Below are positions 5,896 to 12,863 of a DNA stretch of 21,624 nt, one piece after another. Position 1 is the first letter of the stretch. The number at the start of each line of letters is the position of its first letter. A model generated the notes under the pieces. The model saw nothing but the letters and a program-made list of their open reading frames with translations. It searched no databases and was not told the DNA's origin. Position numbers and translations under genes: made by a program. The stretch is from an uncultured Collinsella sp. (GTDB taxonomy: Bacteria > Actinomycetota > Coriobacteriia > Coriobacteriales > Coriobacteriaceae): the NCBI GenBank assembly GCA_958346165.1, contig CATVQO010000007.1:1-21624 (forward strand). Direction: 5' to 3'.

Positions 5896-7647
5896 ATGGA
5901 AACGATCATCAACGTCGACGATGTCTCGTTCTCCTATGGCACGCAGACCGAGCAGGCGCTCAGCCACATCTCGCTCAGCGTGAACAAGGGAGATTTCATC
6001 GGCATCATCGGACCCTCGGGCGCCGGCAAGTCCACGCTTGCCGCCTGCCTGTCGGGCGCCGTGCCCCACCACTACACCGGCACGTTCTTTGGGTCCGTCA
6101 TGGTCGACGGCCACGACACCTGCGAGGTCTCGCTCACCGACGTGTCGCAAATCGTCGGCAGTGTGCTGCAGGATATCGACACGCAGATGGTCGCTTCGGT
6201 CGTCGAGGACGAGATGCTCTTTGGCCTCGAGAACTTTGGCGTTCCCCACGACCAGATCGAGCAGCGCGTGAGCGAAACGCTCGAGACCGTCGGCATCAGC
6301 GACCTGCGCGACCGCGAGATCGCCACCCTCTCGGGCGGACAGAAGCAAAAGGTGGCCATCGCCGCCATCCTCGCCATGCGTCCGCGCGTCTTGGTTCTCG
6401 ACGAGCCCACCGCGGCACTCGACCCCGCCAGCTCCACGCTGGTCTTCGAGACGCTGCGTGAGGCAAACCGCACACTTGGAATCACCATCGTCGTCGTTGA
6501 GCAAAAGGTCGCCCTGCTCTCGGAGTACTGCAACCGCGTGCTCGTGCTCAACCATGGCGAAATCGCGCTGCAGGGCGAGCCACACGAGGTCTTCGCGCAT
6601 ACCGACGAGCTCCGTGCCATCGGCGTCGACTGCCCTCGCGTCACGCGTATCTTCAATAGCCTCGAGGCCGATGGCCTGGTAAGCGGTACCCCCTGCTTGG
6701 ATGTCGATGAGGCCGAGCGCCTGATTTCGGGCATCGTCGACCCCGCACACGCGGCTATCGAAGCCCAGGCGCCCGCCGGTTCCCCGCATGCACCGTCGTT
6801 GCGTCCTCATGCCAAGGACGCCGAACCCGTACTCACCTTCGACCATGTTGAGTTTGCCTATCCCAATGGTGGCGCCGCCGTACACGACCTTAGCCTGACG
6901 CTCTATCCTGGCGAGCTCGTGAGCATCGTCGGCCAAAACGGCGCCGGCAAGACTACGCTCACCAAGCTGCTCATGGGCCTGCTTAAGCCTTCCTCGGGCA
7001 GCGTACGCGTTACGGGCCTGGACACTGCCGCGGTCCCCACGAGCCGTATCGCCCGCGAGGTCGCGACCCTCTTCCAAAACCCCGACCGCCAGATCTGCAA
7101 GGACACCGTGCTCGACGAGGTCGCCTTTGGCTTGGAACTGGGCGGCATGGACCGCGCCGAGGCCCTGCGTCGCGCCCAGCTGGTCATCGATCGCTTTGGC
7201 TTGCCGGCCGACGAGGCGCCCTTCTCGCTTTCGCGCGGCCAGCGACAAATGGTGGCGCTTGCCTCCGTCGTAGTGGTTGAGCCCAAGATCGTCGTGCTCG
7301 ACGAGCCCACGAGCGGCCTTGACTACCGCGAGTGCATGACCGTCATGGAAACCGTGCTCACCATGGCCGAGCGCGGCTGCGCCGTTATCACGGTCTGCCA
7401 CGACATGGAAGTTGTCTCCGACTTTGCCGAGCGCATCGTGGTAATGGCCGACGGCCGCATCCTCGACCGCGGCCGCACGCACGAGCTATTCTCGAACATC
7501 GATCTCATGCAGCGTGCCTACGTTGAGCCGCCCCAGGTCATCGAACTCTCGCGCCGTCTGGCATCTTTCGTCTCGCCCGCTTTTGCGCAGGTGAGCGAGG
7601 TCACCGATGTCGTTCGAATTACCAAGGAGATGGTCCACCGTGGTTAA
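5896..7647 (+). CDS. ECF transporter double ATPase (two fused ABC domains)
   Basis: A 583-residue cytosolic energy-coupling protein with two ABC ATPase domains in one chain, replacing the usual EcfA1/EcfA2 pair. Domain 1 has Walker A GPSGAGKS (39-46), signature LSGGQK (145-150) and Walker B VLVLDE (165-170). Domain 2 has Walker A GQNGAGKT (346-353), Q-loop FQNPDRQ (393-399), signature LSRGQR (445-450) and Walker B IVVLDE (465-470). The switch-histidine position of domain 1 appears to be Gln203 (VVEQK), while domain 2 keeps His (VCHDM). With the LSRGQ change, the two ATP sites are probably unequal. A linker at about 285-310 joins the domains. It overlaps the EcfT gene by 8 bases and follows the TrpP-like gene, so it most likely powers tryptophan uptake. 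Confidence 0.9.
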   Translation: METIINVDDVSFSYGTQTEQALSHISLSVNKGDFIGIIGPSGAGKSTLAACLSGAVPHHYTGTFFGSVMVDGHDTCEVSLTDVSQIVGSVLQDIDTQMVASVVEDEMLFGLENFGVPHDQIEQRVSETLETVGISDLRDREIATLSGGQKQKVAIAAILAMRPRVLVLDEPTAALDPASSTLVFETLREANRTLGITIVVVEQKVALLSEYCNRVLVLNHGEIALQGEPHEVFAHTDELRAIGVDCPRVTRIFNSLEADGLVSGTPCLDVDEAERLISGIVDPAHAAIEAQAPAGSPHAPSLRPHAKDAEPVLTFDHVEFAYPNGGAAVHDLSLTLYPGELVSIVGQNGAGKTTLTKLLMGLLKPSSGSVRVTGLDTAAVPTSRIAREVATLFQNPDRQICKDTVLDEVAFGLELGGMDRAEALRRAQLVIDRFGLPADEAPFSLSRGQRQMVALASVVVVEPKIVVLDEPTSGLDYRECMTVMETVLTMAERGCAVITVCHDMEVVSDFAERIVVMADGRILDRGRTHELFSNIDLMQRAYVEPPQVIELSRRLASFVSPAFAQVSEVTDVVRITKEMVHRG

Positions 7648-8386
7648 CGTCATCGACTACATGCCGGGTGACACGCTGCTGCATCGCCTGAACCCCGTCG
7701 TCAAACTGGGCCTCGCCGCCGCCATCATCGTCGGCATCTTCTTGTCCGACGCCTACGTGGCGCTGCTGGGCTTTTTGGCACTCACCCTTGCGCTGGGTGC
7801 CTATGCCGGCGTCGTCGACCGTCTGTTCTCGCTGCTCAAGTTGCTGATTCCGCTCGCGCTTATCATGCTGGTGCTCCAGCTGGCCTTTATGCGCGATGGC
7901 AACGTGGTGTGGGGCTTTATCACCGACACGGGCCTCATCACAGGATCGAAGGCCTGCCTGCGCCTGCTGGGTGTGGCGTTACCGCTCATCCTCATGCTCA
8001 TGGTGACCAAGCTCAACGACCTTGCCAACGCCTGCGTCGAGGTGCTGCACGTGCCGTATCGCTATGCCTTCACCTTTACCACGGCGCTGCGCTTTGTGCC
8101 GGTGTTTGGTCAGGAGATGAACGCCATCATGGAGGCGCAGACCGCACGCGGCGTCGAGTACGACACCAAGAACCCCATCAAGAAGCTTAAGCTCATGCTG
8201 CCACTGTGTGTGCCACTGCTCATCTCGAGCGTGGGCAAGACCGATGCCACAGCCTTGGCGGCAGAACAGCGCGGCTTCTATCTGCGTACGCGCACCAGCT
8301 CGTACAAGCGCTACCCCATCAAGGGCCTGGACATCGCCGTGCTCATCGTCAGCATCGCCCTCATCGCCATCGGCTTCCTGTTCTAG
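7640..8386 (+). CDS. ecfT: ECF transporter transmembrane component EcfT
   Basis: A 248-residue membrane scaffold that couples the ATPase pair to the S component. It begins with the family's typical short cytoplasmic stretch (YMPGDTLLHRLNPVVKL), then hydrophobic helices at about 20-37, 38-57, 64-85, 105-124 and 230-247. The long cytoplasmic coupling helices contain the two ARG-type motifs that dock on the ATPases: TARG at 168-171 and a variant AEQRG at 208-212. I chose the GTG at 7640 because AAGGAG lies at 7624-7629 and the start overlaps the ATPase stop, typical of translational coupling; an ATG at 7607 lacks a good ribosome site. A bidirectional terminator follows. Confidence 0.9.
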   Translation: MVNVIDYMPGDTLLHRLNPVVKLGLAAAIIVGIFLSDAYVALLGFLALTLALGAYAGVVDRLFSLLKLLIPLALIMLVLQLAFMRDGNVVWGFITDTGLITGSKACLRLLGVALPLILMLMVTKLNDLANACVEVLHVPYRYAFTFTTALRFVPVFGQEMNAIMEAQTARGVEYDTKNPIKKLKLMLPLCVPLLISSVGKTDATALAAEQRGFYLRTRTSSYKRYPIKGLDIAVLIVSIALIAIGFLF

Positions 8387-8415
8387 TTCACCACCGACAG
8401 CAACCGCCCAACGCA

Positions 8416-8452
8416 AAAGGCCTCGGCTCGCACCAAACGAGCCGGGGCCTTT
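8416..8452. terminator. Bidirectional terminator between ecfT and the racemase
   Basis: A 15-bp stem pairs 8416-8430 with 8438-8452, with one G-U pair. On the minus strand it ends in CCTTTTGCG, and on the plus strand in CCTTTACTGTTT. It separates convergent transcripts. The adjacent 8470-8505 stretch contains CTGTCCCTTTTTGG, of unknown meaning. Confidence 0.7.
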
Positions 8453-8511
8453 ACTGTTTCACCAGATAAAACCTACCAAAATAAACCTGTCCCTTTTTGG
8501 CGGGTCGGAAG

Positions 8512-9258
8512 CTAGAGGCGGTAGGGAGCGCCGCTACGGATGATGGATTCACGCACCAGGACGTCCATGGCGTCGAGGGTGATCTCGGGCATCTCTCGGT
8601 ACTTCTGCAGCACCGATAGCTCGGTGCAGGCCAGAATGACGCGGTCGCAGCCGCTACGGGCGAACTCCCACATCACGCGGTCGAACTTATCCATATCGGG
8701 CTCACGTCCGGCCTTCACATCATCGTAGATAAGCGACATCACATCGTTCTGACGTTTCTCGCTGGGATAGACGACCTCAACACCCGCAGCCTTACATTCG
8801 CGGCCGTAGACGCCCGCGCCCACGGTGCCATCGGTGCCCATGATGCCAATCTTGTGCACCGGCTCGGCCGGCATACTCAGGTTGGGATCGAACTCGCACT
8901 CCCCCATCACCGCACCCGCAAGGGCATAACGAACCGACTCACGCGGCATGTGGATAATCGGCACCTTCGTAAACGACTGGATCTGGTCGTAGAAGTAGTG
9001 CGACGTGTTGCAGGGAATGGCAATGTGCGCACAGCCCAGCGACTCAAGTGCCTGGGCACACTCTTTCATGGTCGCCAGCAGCTTGGCATGTTCGCCGGTC
9101 TTAATGGCCAGCGTGCGGTCGGGCATGGTCGACTTGGAGAGCACCACCATGTCGATATGTTCCTGATCGCAGGCAGCAGCCGTATGACGCACCACCTGGT
9201 CGTAGTAATACGACGTGGCCTCGGCGCCCATGCCGCCGATAACTCCCAGCTTTTCCAT
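8512..9258 (-). CDS. Aspartate/glutamate racemase family protein
   Basis: A 248-residue cofactor-independent amino acid racemase (Asp/Glu racemase superfamily), cytosolic. It starts with the family's MEKLGVIGGMG segment and has both catalytic cysteines in context: PCNTSH (Cys83) and ACTELS (Cys211). The ATG at 9258 has a strong AAGGAGG site, and the longer open frame to 9342 is not needed. It is the second gene after a D-aspartate-ligase-like ATP-grasp gene, 84 bases apart on the same strand. Known D-Asp cross-bridge loci pair these two enzymes, so L-Asp to D-Asp is the most likely reaction. The sequence alone does not exclude glutamate or a broader substrate range. Confidence 0.87.
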   Translation of the reverse strand: MEKLGVIGGMGAEATSYYYDQVVRHTAAACDQEHIDMVVLSKSTMPDRTLAIKTGEHAKLLATMKECAQALESLGCAHIAIPCNTSHYFYDQIQSFTKVPIIHMPRESVRYALAGAVMGECEFDPNLSMPAEPVHKIGIMGTDGTVGAGVYGRECKAAGVEVVYPSEKRQNDVMSLIYDDVKAGREPDMDKFDRVMWEFARSGCDRVILACTELSVLQKYREMPEITLDAMDVLVRESIIRSGAPYRL

Positions 9259-9280
9259 CGCCGCCTCCTTGGTGACGCTT

Positions 9281-9333
9281 GCGCAATTGCGCGTATCATA
9301 CCCGCGCCCGCCCGATGCAAACCGGACGGGCGC
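9281..9333 (-). promoter_or_regulatory. Intergenic hairpin, possible internal promoter and palindrome
   Basis: Between ligase and racemase, reading the minus strand, there is first a GC-rich hairpin (arms 9323-9333 and 9304-9314). A TATGAT -10-like hexamer follows at 9300-9295, with TTTGCA 15 bases upstream. A perfect 12-bp palindrome GCGCAATTGCGC lies at 9281-9292, just before the racemase ribosome site. The racemase may therefore have its own controlled promoter. The spacing is short, so this is tentative. Confidence 0.35.
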
Positions 9334-9342
9334 CGCACTCAT

Positions 9343-10599
9343 CTACTTGTAATACGTCTTGAACAGCTTAAAGTGGCGCAGCTTGGTGTGCCACATGCGC
9401 AGCCAGTGGTTAAAGACAAAGTCGCCCTTCATAAACGAAGGGTCGGCGCCCTTACCTTCCTTGTCCAGGCGATGCACCTTAGCGCGCAGCTCGGGATCCT
9501 TGACGTACTTGTCGACGACGCCCATGGGGACGACCATCCACAGGGCCTCGTCCTGCGCCGTCACAAACTCCGGCTCAAACGGGCGGTTGAACACATACTC
9601 GTCCACCACATACTTGGCAACGTTAAAGCCGCTGTTGGTAACGTAGTAGTTGCTGCGACCCTGGCGCGTGTTGAAATCGAAGAACTTAAACGAGCCGTCG
9701 CGCTCGTCGTACTTAACGTCAAAGTTGGAATAGCCCACAAAGTGAAGGTCCTCGAGCAGCTTGCGCACGCCGCCCATGAGTTCGTCGTTGGGCTCGGTAA
9801 TGATACAGGCATGGTTGCCGACACCGTGGGGCTGATGCTCCTCGAGCAGCACATGGCCCAGGCACATCATGCGGACCTTACCGTTGCGGTCGGAATAGCT
9901 GGTGAGCACGCGCATGTACTCGTCGTTGCCGGGCACGCGATCCTGCAAGATCAGATCGTCGGTGTAGCCGCTGGCATACGAATCGCGAATGACCTGTTCC
10001 AGCTCGGCGCGGTCGGCAATCTCATAGGCCTTCTTCTGGCCCTCGAACTCATGCTGCCACCACATGATGCCGTCAGAAGGCTTCAGAATCATCGGGTAAG
10101 GAAAATCGATCTGGTCGAGCACTTCGGCAGGCGCCTCACCTTGGGCGTTCAGCATCGCCATGGTGAAGGTAAAGGTATGCGGATAGGGCACACCATGCTT
10201 CTCGCACAGCTCGTAGAAGATCTCCTTCTTCTGGCACTGCTCGAGCATGCTGTAGGGCGCGTAGGGAGCGACGATGTTATCCGCCAGCTCATGAGCATCC
10301 TTGGCTTGAGCCACGAGAGCGACATAGTTGTCGCCACAGCCCACAAGGACAATCGTCTTATCGGTATGCGCTTGGGCAATGCCGTTGACGGTTTTGAGCA
10401 TCACGGGCATGGTATCGATATCTACGTTGGGCGTGTAGTCGATAATCTGGCTGCGGTACGCGGGACCCGTCTGATACTTGCCAAAGACCAGACTCTTGAC
10501 CTGGTACTCCTCGTAGAAGGCGCGCGCCACCGAATAGGCGTTGATGTCGCCACCGAGCAGCACGGGAATGAACTCGCGCTCTGTAAATTGCAATGCCAT
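9343..10599 (-). CDS. ATP-grasp ligase, D-aspartate ligase family
   Basis: A 418-residue cytosolic ATP-grasp carboxylate-amine ligase. It closely resembles the D-aspartate ligase that adds D-Asp to the side-chain amine of the third stem-peptide residue in Enterococcus faecium and lactococci. Shared landmarks by recall are FIPVLLGGDINAY at the N-terminus, VGCGDNYVALVAQ, FYELCEKHGVPYP, MRVLTSY, MMCLGHVLLEE, FVGYSNFDVKYD and a FNTRQGRSNYY block near the Mg/ATP site. The ATG at 10599 has AGGAAG upstream. A racemase gene follows 84 bases downstream and would supply D-aspartate. Predicted product: D-Asp (or D-iAsn) cross-bridges, an A4-type peptidoglycan. The exact amine acceptor (Lys or Orn) cannot be read. 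Confidence 0.82.
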   Translation of the reverse strand: MALQFTEREFIPVLLGGDINAYSVARAFYEEYQVKSLVFGKYQTGPAYRSQIIDYTPNVDIDTMPVMLKTVNGIAQAHTDKTIVLVGCGDNYVALVAQAKDAHELADNIVAPYAPYSMLEQCQKKEIFYELCEKHGVPYPHTFTFTMAMLNAQGEAPAEVLDQIDFPYPMILKPSDGIMWWQHEFEGQKKAYEIADRAELEQVIRDSYASGYTDDLILQDRVPGNDEYMRVLTSYSDRNGKVRMMCLGHVLLEEHQPHGVGNHACIITEPNDELMGGVRKLLEDLHFVGYSNFDVKYDERDGSFKFFDFNTRQGRSNYYVTNSGFNVAKYVVDEYVFNRPFEPEFVTAQDEALWMVVPMGVVDKYVKDPELRAKVHRLDKEGKGADPSFMKGDFVFNHWLRMWHTKLRHFKLFKTYYK

Positions 10600-10655
10600 G
10601 GAAACTTCCTATCATGAACTGCCCACACAACGGGCGGTCTTTGCGCAACTGATTT

Positions 10656-10685
10656 ATTCTAGCGTGCCAAACCGCCGGCGCCCAA
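10656..10685 (-). promoter_or_regulatory. Candidate promoter of the D-Asp ligase operon
   Basis: On the minus strand, TAGAAT (10661-10656) is an acceptable -10 and TTGGGC (10685-10680) a -35 at 18-base spacing, about 57 bases ahead of the ligase ATG. The 10600-10821 gap also has to serve the divergent MOSC gene, for which no clear promoter was seen. Confidence 0.35.
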
Positions 10686-10821
10686 AGCTCCACCGTATCT
10701 ATGGCAATCGACGTAATCGTCCAGCACGAAGACGGCGCCCACCGTTGTATGACAATGGGCAATGAACCTACCGTTGTTGTAGGATTCAGCGTATTGACAT
10801 CTTCGAGCGAAAGGCGCACAC

Positions 10822-11454
10822 GTGCCCCAAGACCATCCGACCGATAATCCCATCCTCAATGCCGCGAGGCGCGAGCTGGCGGAACGTGCGAAAGCGACCG
10901 CTCCCCTGTGCACGGCAAACGACGCCTACAACGGACCCGCCCGCATCGTCTCGATCAACACGTCGGCACATAAGGGCACGCGCAAGTCGCCCGTCGCCGA
11001 TGGACGCGACACCGTCATAGAGCAATTTGGCCTCGCCTCCGACGCACACGCCGGGCATTGGCACCGTCAGGTTTCCTTTTTGGCCGCAGAGTCCATCCAG
11101 ACGGCGCAGGCACGCGGGCTCGACGTACACGAGGGTGACTTTGGAGAGAACTTCACAACCCGGGGCATCAACCTGCTCTCGCTCCCCTTGGGCACGCAGC
11201 TCAAGCTAGGCAGCGAGGTGCTCGTCGAAATCAGCCAAATCGGCAAAGTCTGCCACACCCGTTGCGCCATCTACTATCTCGCTGGCGACTGCATCTTTCC
11301 CCACGAGGGCGTTTTCGGCGTGGTGCTAAAGGGCGGAGAGGTCTACGCCGGCGACGATATCCAGGTAATCAAACTCGGCGACGGCACCTGTTCGTTCACC
11401 CCCGCCGAGGCCATCGAAGAGATTGAGCAGGCTCGCCAGAAGGGCACGCTGTAG
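10822..11454 (+). CDS. MOSC domain-containing protein
   Basis: A 210-residue cytosolic protein built around a MOSC beta-barrel, the domain shared with the C-terminus of Moco sulfurase and with YiiM. The domain runs from about 41 (RIVSINTS) to about 185. Marks include GLASDAHAG near 70-78, the HRQVSFLA strand, DVHEGDFGENFTT (101-113) and the conserved Cys block GKVCHTRCAI with Cys144 and Cys148. A short helical extension lies at each end. MOSC proteins bind or transfer sulfur to molybdenum cofactor, or detoxify N-hydroxylated bases; which applies here is not visible, since no molybdenum genes are in the window. The GTG start at 10822 has AAAGG at 10810-10814. Confidence 0.85.
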   Translation: MPQDHPTDNPILNAARRELAERAKATAPLCTANDAYNGPARIVSINTSAHKGTRKSPVADGRDTVIEQFGLASDAHAGHWHRQVSFLAAESIQTAQARGLDVHEGDFGENFTTRGINLLSLPLGTQLKLGSEVLVEISQIGKVCHTRCAIYYLAGDCIFPHEGVFGVVLKGGEVYAGDDIQVIKLGDGTCSFTPAEAIEEIEQARQKGTL

Positions 11455-11521
11455 TTATAAAACCCCACGTTGAGATGGCTTTTACAGCCCAAAACTCCTC
11501 TCAAACAGGGCTCTGTAACGT

Positions 11522-11631
11522 TAAAGTTGAACTCTATGGTTTCTCAACAATTCATCATAACTGCAGGTCAAAGCCAAAGCCTCAAGTTCAACTTGACCCT
11601 TTGGGACCTTTAAGGTTCAAGTTGAGGTCGA
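11522..11631 (+). promoter_or_regulatory. Three copies of a palindromic 15-mer (candidate operators)
   Basis: The 234-base gap before the secreted protein contains a perfect palindrome TCAAGTT-C-AACTTGA at 11582-11596 and two diverged copies of the same 15-mer: TAAAGTTGAACTCTA at 11522-11536 and TCAAGTTGAGGTCGA at 11617-11631. Centres are about 60 and 35 bases apart. The last copy contains TTGAGG, a possible -35, and lies about 60 bases before the start codon. The arrangement suggests sites for a dimeric regulator of this gene; the regulator is unknown. The rest of the gap is AT-rich, with nothing else recognised. Confidence 0.5.
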
Positions 11632-11688
11632 AAGCAGTAGTAGAATACCGTTCGAACCATAACCTACGATTGATTGCAGAGGGACTGG

Positions 11689-12822
11689 ATGCAGCATTCG
11701 AATCATCGCACCGCAGCGCTCATTGCGTCGAAGCCGGCTCGTATCATCACGAGCGCCGCGCTCGCCGTTGCGCTGACGGCCACGCCGATGCTCTCCCCCG
11801 TTGCGGCGTATGCCGCCTCGCAGGCAACGCAGGACCAGCTTTCCGCTGCCCAGCAGAAAATCGAAACCGCCACGAGTGCCTACAACGAAGCCCGCACCAA
11901 GCTCGAGGATCTGCAGAAGCAAATCGACACTAACGAGGCAAGCATCGAGAAGATCGAAGCCGAACTTCCCGATCAACAGGCCAAGGCGAGCTCCGCCATG
12001 CGCGATCTGTATAAGTACCAGAAGGGCACCAACCCCATCGTGAGCTTCCTGGTCAACGCGCAGAGCCTGGGCGAGTTCATCACCACCTGCAAGTACACCA
12101 ACCAGATCACGAGCTCGAGCGTCGACGAGATCGAAGAGCTCAACAAGATGCAGACCGAACTCGAGCAGAACAAGACCGAGCTCGAGCAGGCCAAGTCCCA
12201 ACTCGAGACCGAGCAGAAAACCGCCGAGGACGCACTGGCACAGGCCCAGCAGCTTCGCAGCGAAGCCCAGGCAAAGGCCGAGCAGGAGAATGCCGCCGAG
12301 CTGGCCAAGCTCGAGGCCGACAAGGCCGCTGCCGCCGAGAAGCTCTCGGGCGAGGGCGTGAGCGGCAACAACTCCAACAGCCAGGCCAATAACGCCAACA
12401 CCACTATCGACACCACGGTGAACAACTCCAATACCGGCAACTCCGATTACGACTCGTTTATCAACGAGTGGACGAGTCGCATCGACAACTACCTCGCCGG
12501 CTCCCCCATGGCAGGCCAGGGTTACAACTTTGCCGTGGCAGCCTGGAACACCGGTGTTGACCCTCGCTGGTCTCCCGCCATCGCCTGCATCGAGAGCAGC
12601 AAGGGCCTCTATTGTGCCGGCTCCTATAACGCCTGGGGCTGGAGCGCCCGCGGCGGCGGCTGGCGGAGCTTTGGTAGCTGGAGCGAGGGCGTCTCTGCCC
12701 ACGTTGCCTACCTGGGCGCCAACTATGACTCCACGCTTACCCCGGCAGCCGCCAAAAAGTACTGCCCGCCCACGTGGCAGGACTGGTACAACAAGGTTGC
12801 AACCCAGATGAACCGCATCTAA
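11689..12822 (+). CDS. Secreted coiled-coil protein with lysozyme-like C-terminal domain
   Basis: A 377-residue exported protein. Residues 1-43 form a long signal peptide (basic region, hydrophobic TSAALAVALTATPMLSPVA, cleavage after AYA). Residues about 46-220 are a coiled coil rich in Glu/Gln/Lys/Ala, like the N-terminal regulatory coils of PcsB/CwlO-type cell-wall hydrolases. An Asn/Ser/Thr linker follows (about 225-255). The C-terminal domain (about 255-377) has PAIACIESSKGLYC and NAWGWSARGG, resembling lysozyme/lytic-transglycosylase folds, with Glu302 as candidate catalytic acid and a possible Cys300-Cys309 disulfide. It probably cuts peptidoglycan glycan strands during growth or division. 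The ATG at 11689 follows AGAGGG; a TTG 15 bases upstream is less likely. A strong terminator follows. Confidence 0.8.
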   Translation: MQHSNHRTAALIASKPARIITSAALAVALTATPMLSPVAAYAASQATQDQLSAAQQKIETATSAYNEARTKLEDLQKQIDTNEASIEKIEAELPDQQAKASSAMRDLYKYQKGTNPIVSFLVNAQSLGEFITTCKYTNQITSSSVDEIEELNKMQTELEQNKTELEQAKSQLETEQKTAEDALAQAQQLRSEAQAKAEQENAAELAKLEADKAAAAEKLSGEGVSGNNSNSQANNANTTIDTTVNNSNTGNSDYDSFINEWTSRIDNYLAGSPMAGQGYNFAVAAWNTGVDPRWSPAIACIESSKGLYCAGSYNAWGWSARGGGWRSFGSWSEGVSAHVAYLGANYDSTLTPAAAKKYCPPTWQDWYNKVATQMNRI

Positions 12823-12832
12823 GATCAACGTC

Positions 12833-12863
12833 AAAGGGCCCCAATTGGGGCCCTTTTTCTTTT
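12833..12863. terminator. Terminator between the secreted hydrolase and the kinase
   Basis: A perfect 10-bp stem, AAAGGGCCCC at 12833-12842 and 12847-12856 around AATT, is followed by TTCTTTT on the plus strand. The kinase gene ends at 12862 on the other strand, so the hairpin also lies directly behind that stop codon, though with a poor U-tract that way. Confidence 0.85.

Noticed and set aside
5881..7482. Long open frame on the minus strand (533 codons) opposite the ECF ATPase
   Set aside because: Antisense shadow of a clear two-domain ABC protein; no recognisable domain.
8470..8505. CTGTCCCTTTTTGG motif and AT-rich stretch behind the ecfT terminator
   Set aside because: Looks like a dispersed intergenic motif, but only one copy is visible here, so no claim is made.
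8854..10617. Long plus-strand open frame (587 codons) opposite the ligase and racemase
   Set aside because: Spans two well-supported minus-strand genes and their gap; His/Val/Leu-rich shadow composition.
10794..10799. Perfect TTGACA just before the MOSC gene
   Set aside because: Its -10 position would fall on the GTG start itself, with no TATAAT-like sequence there.
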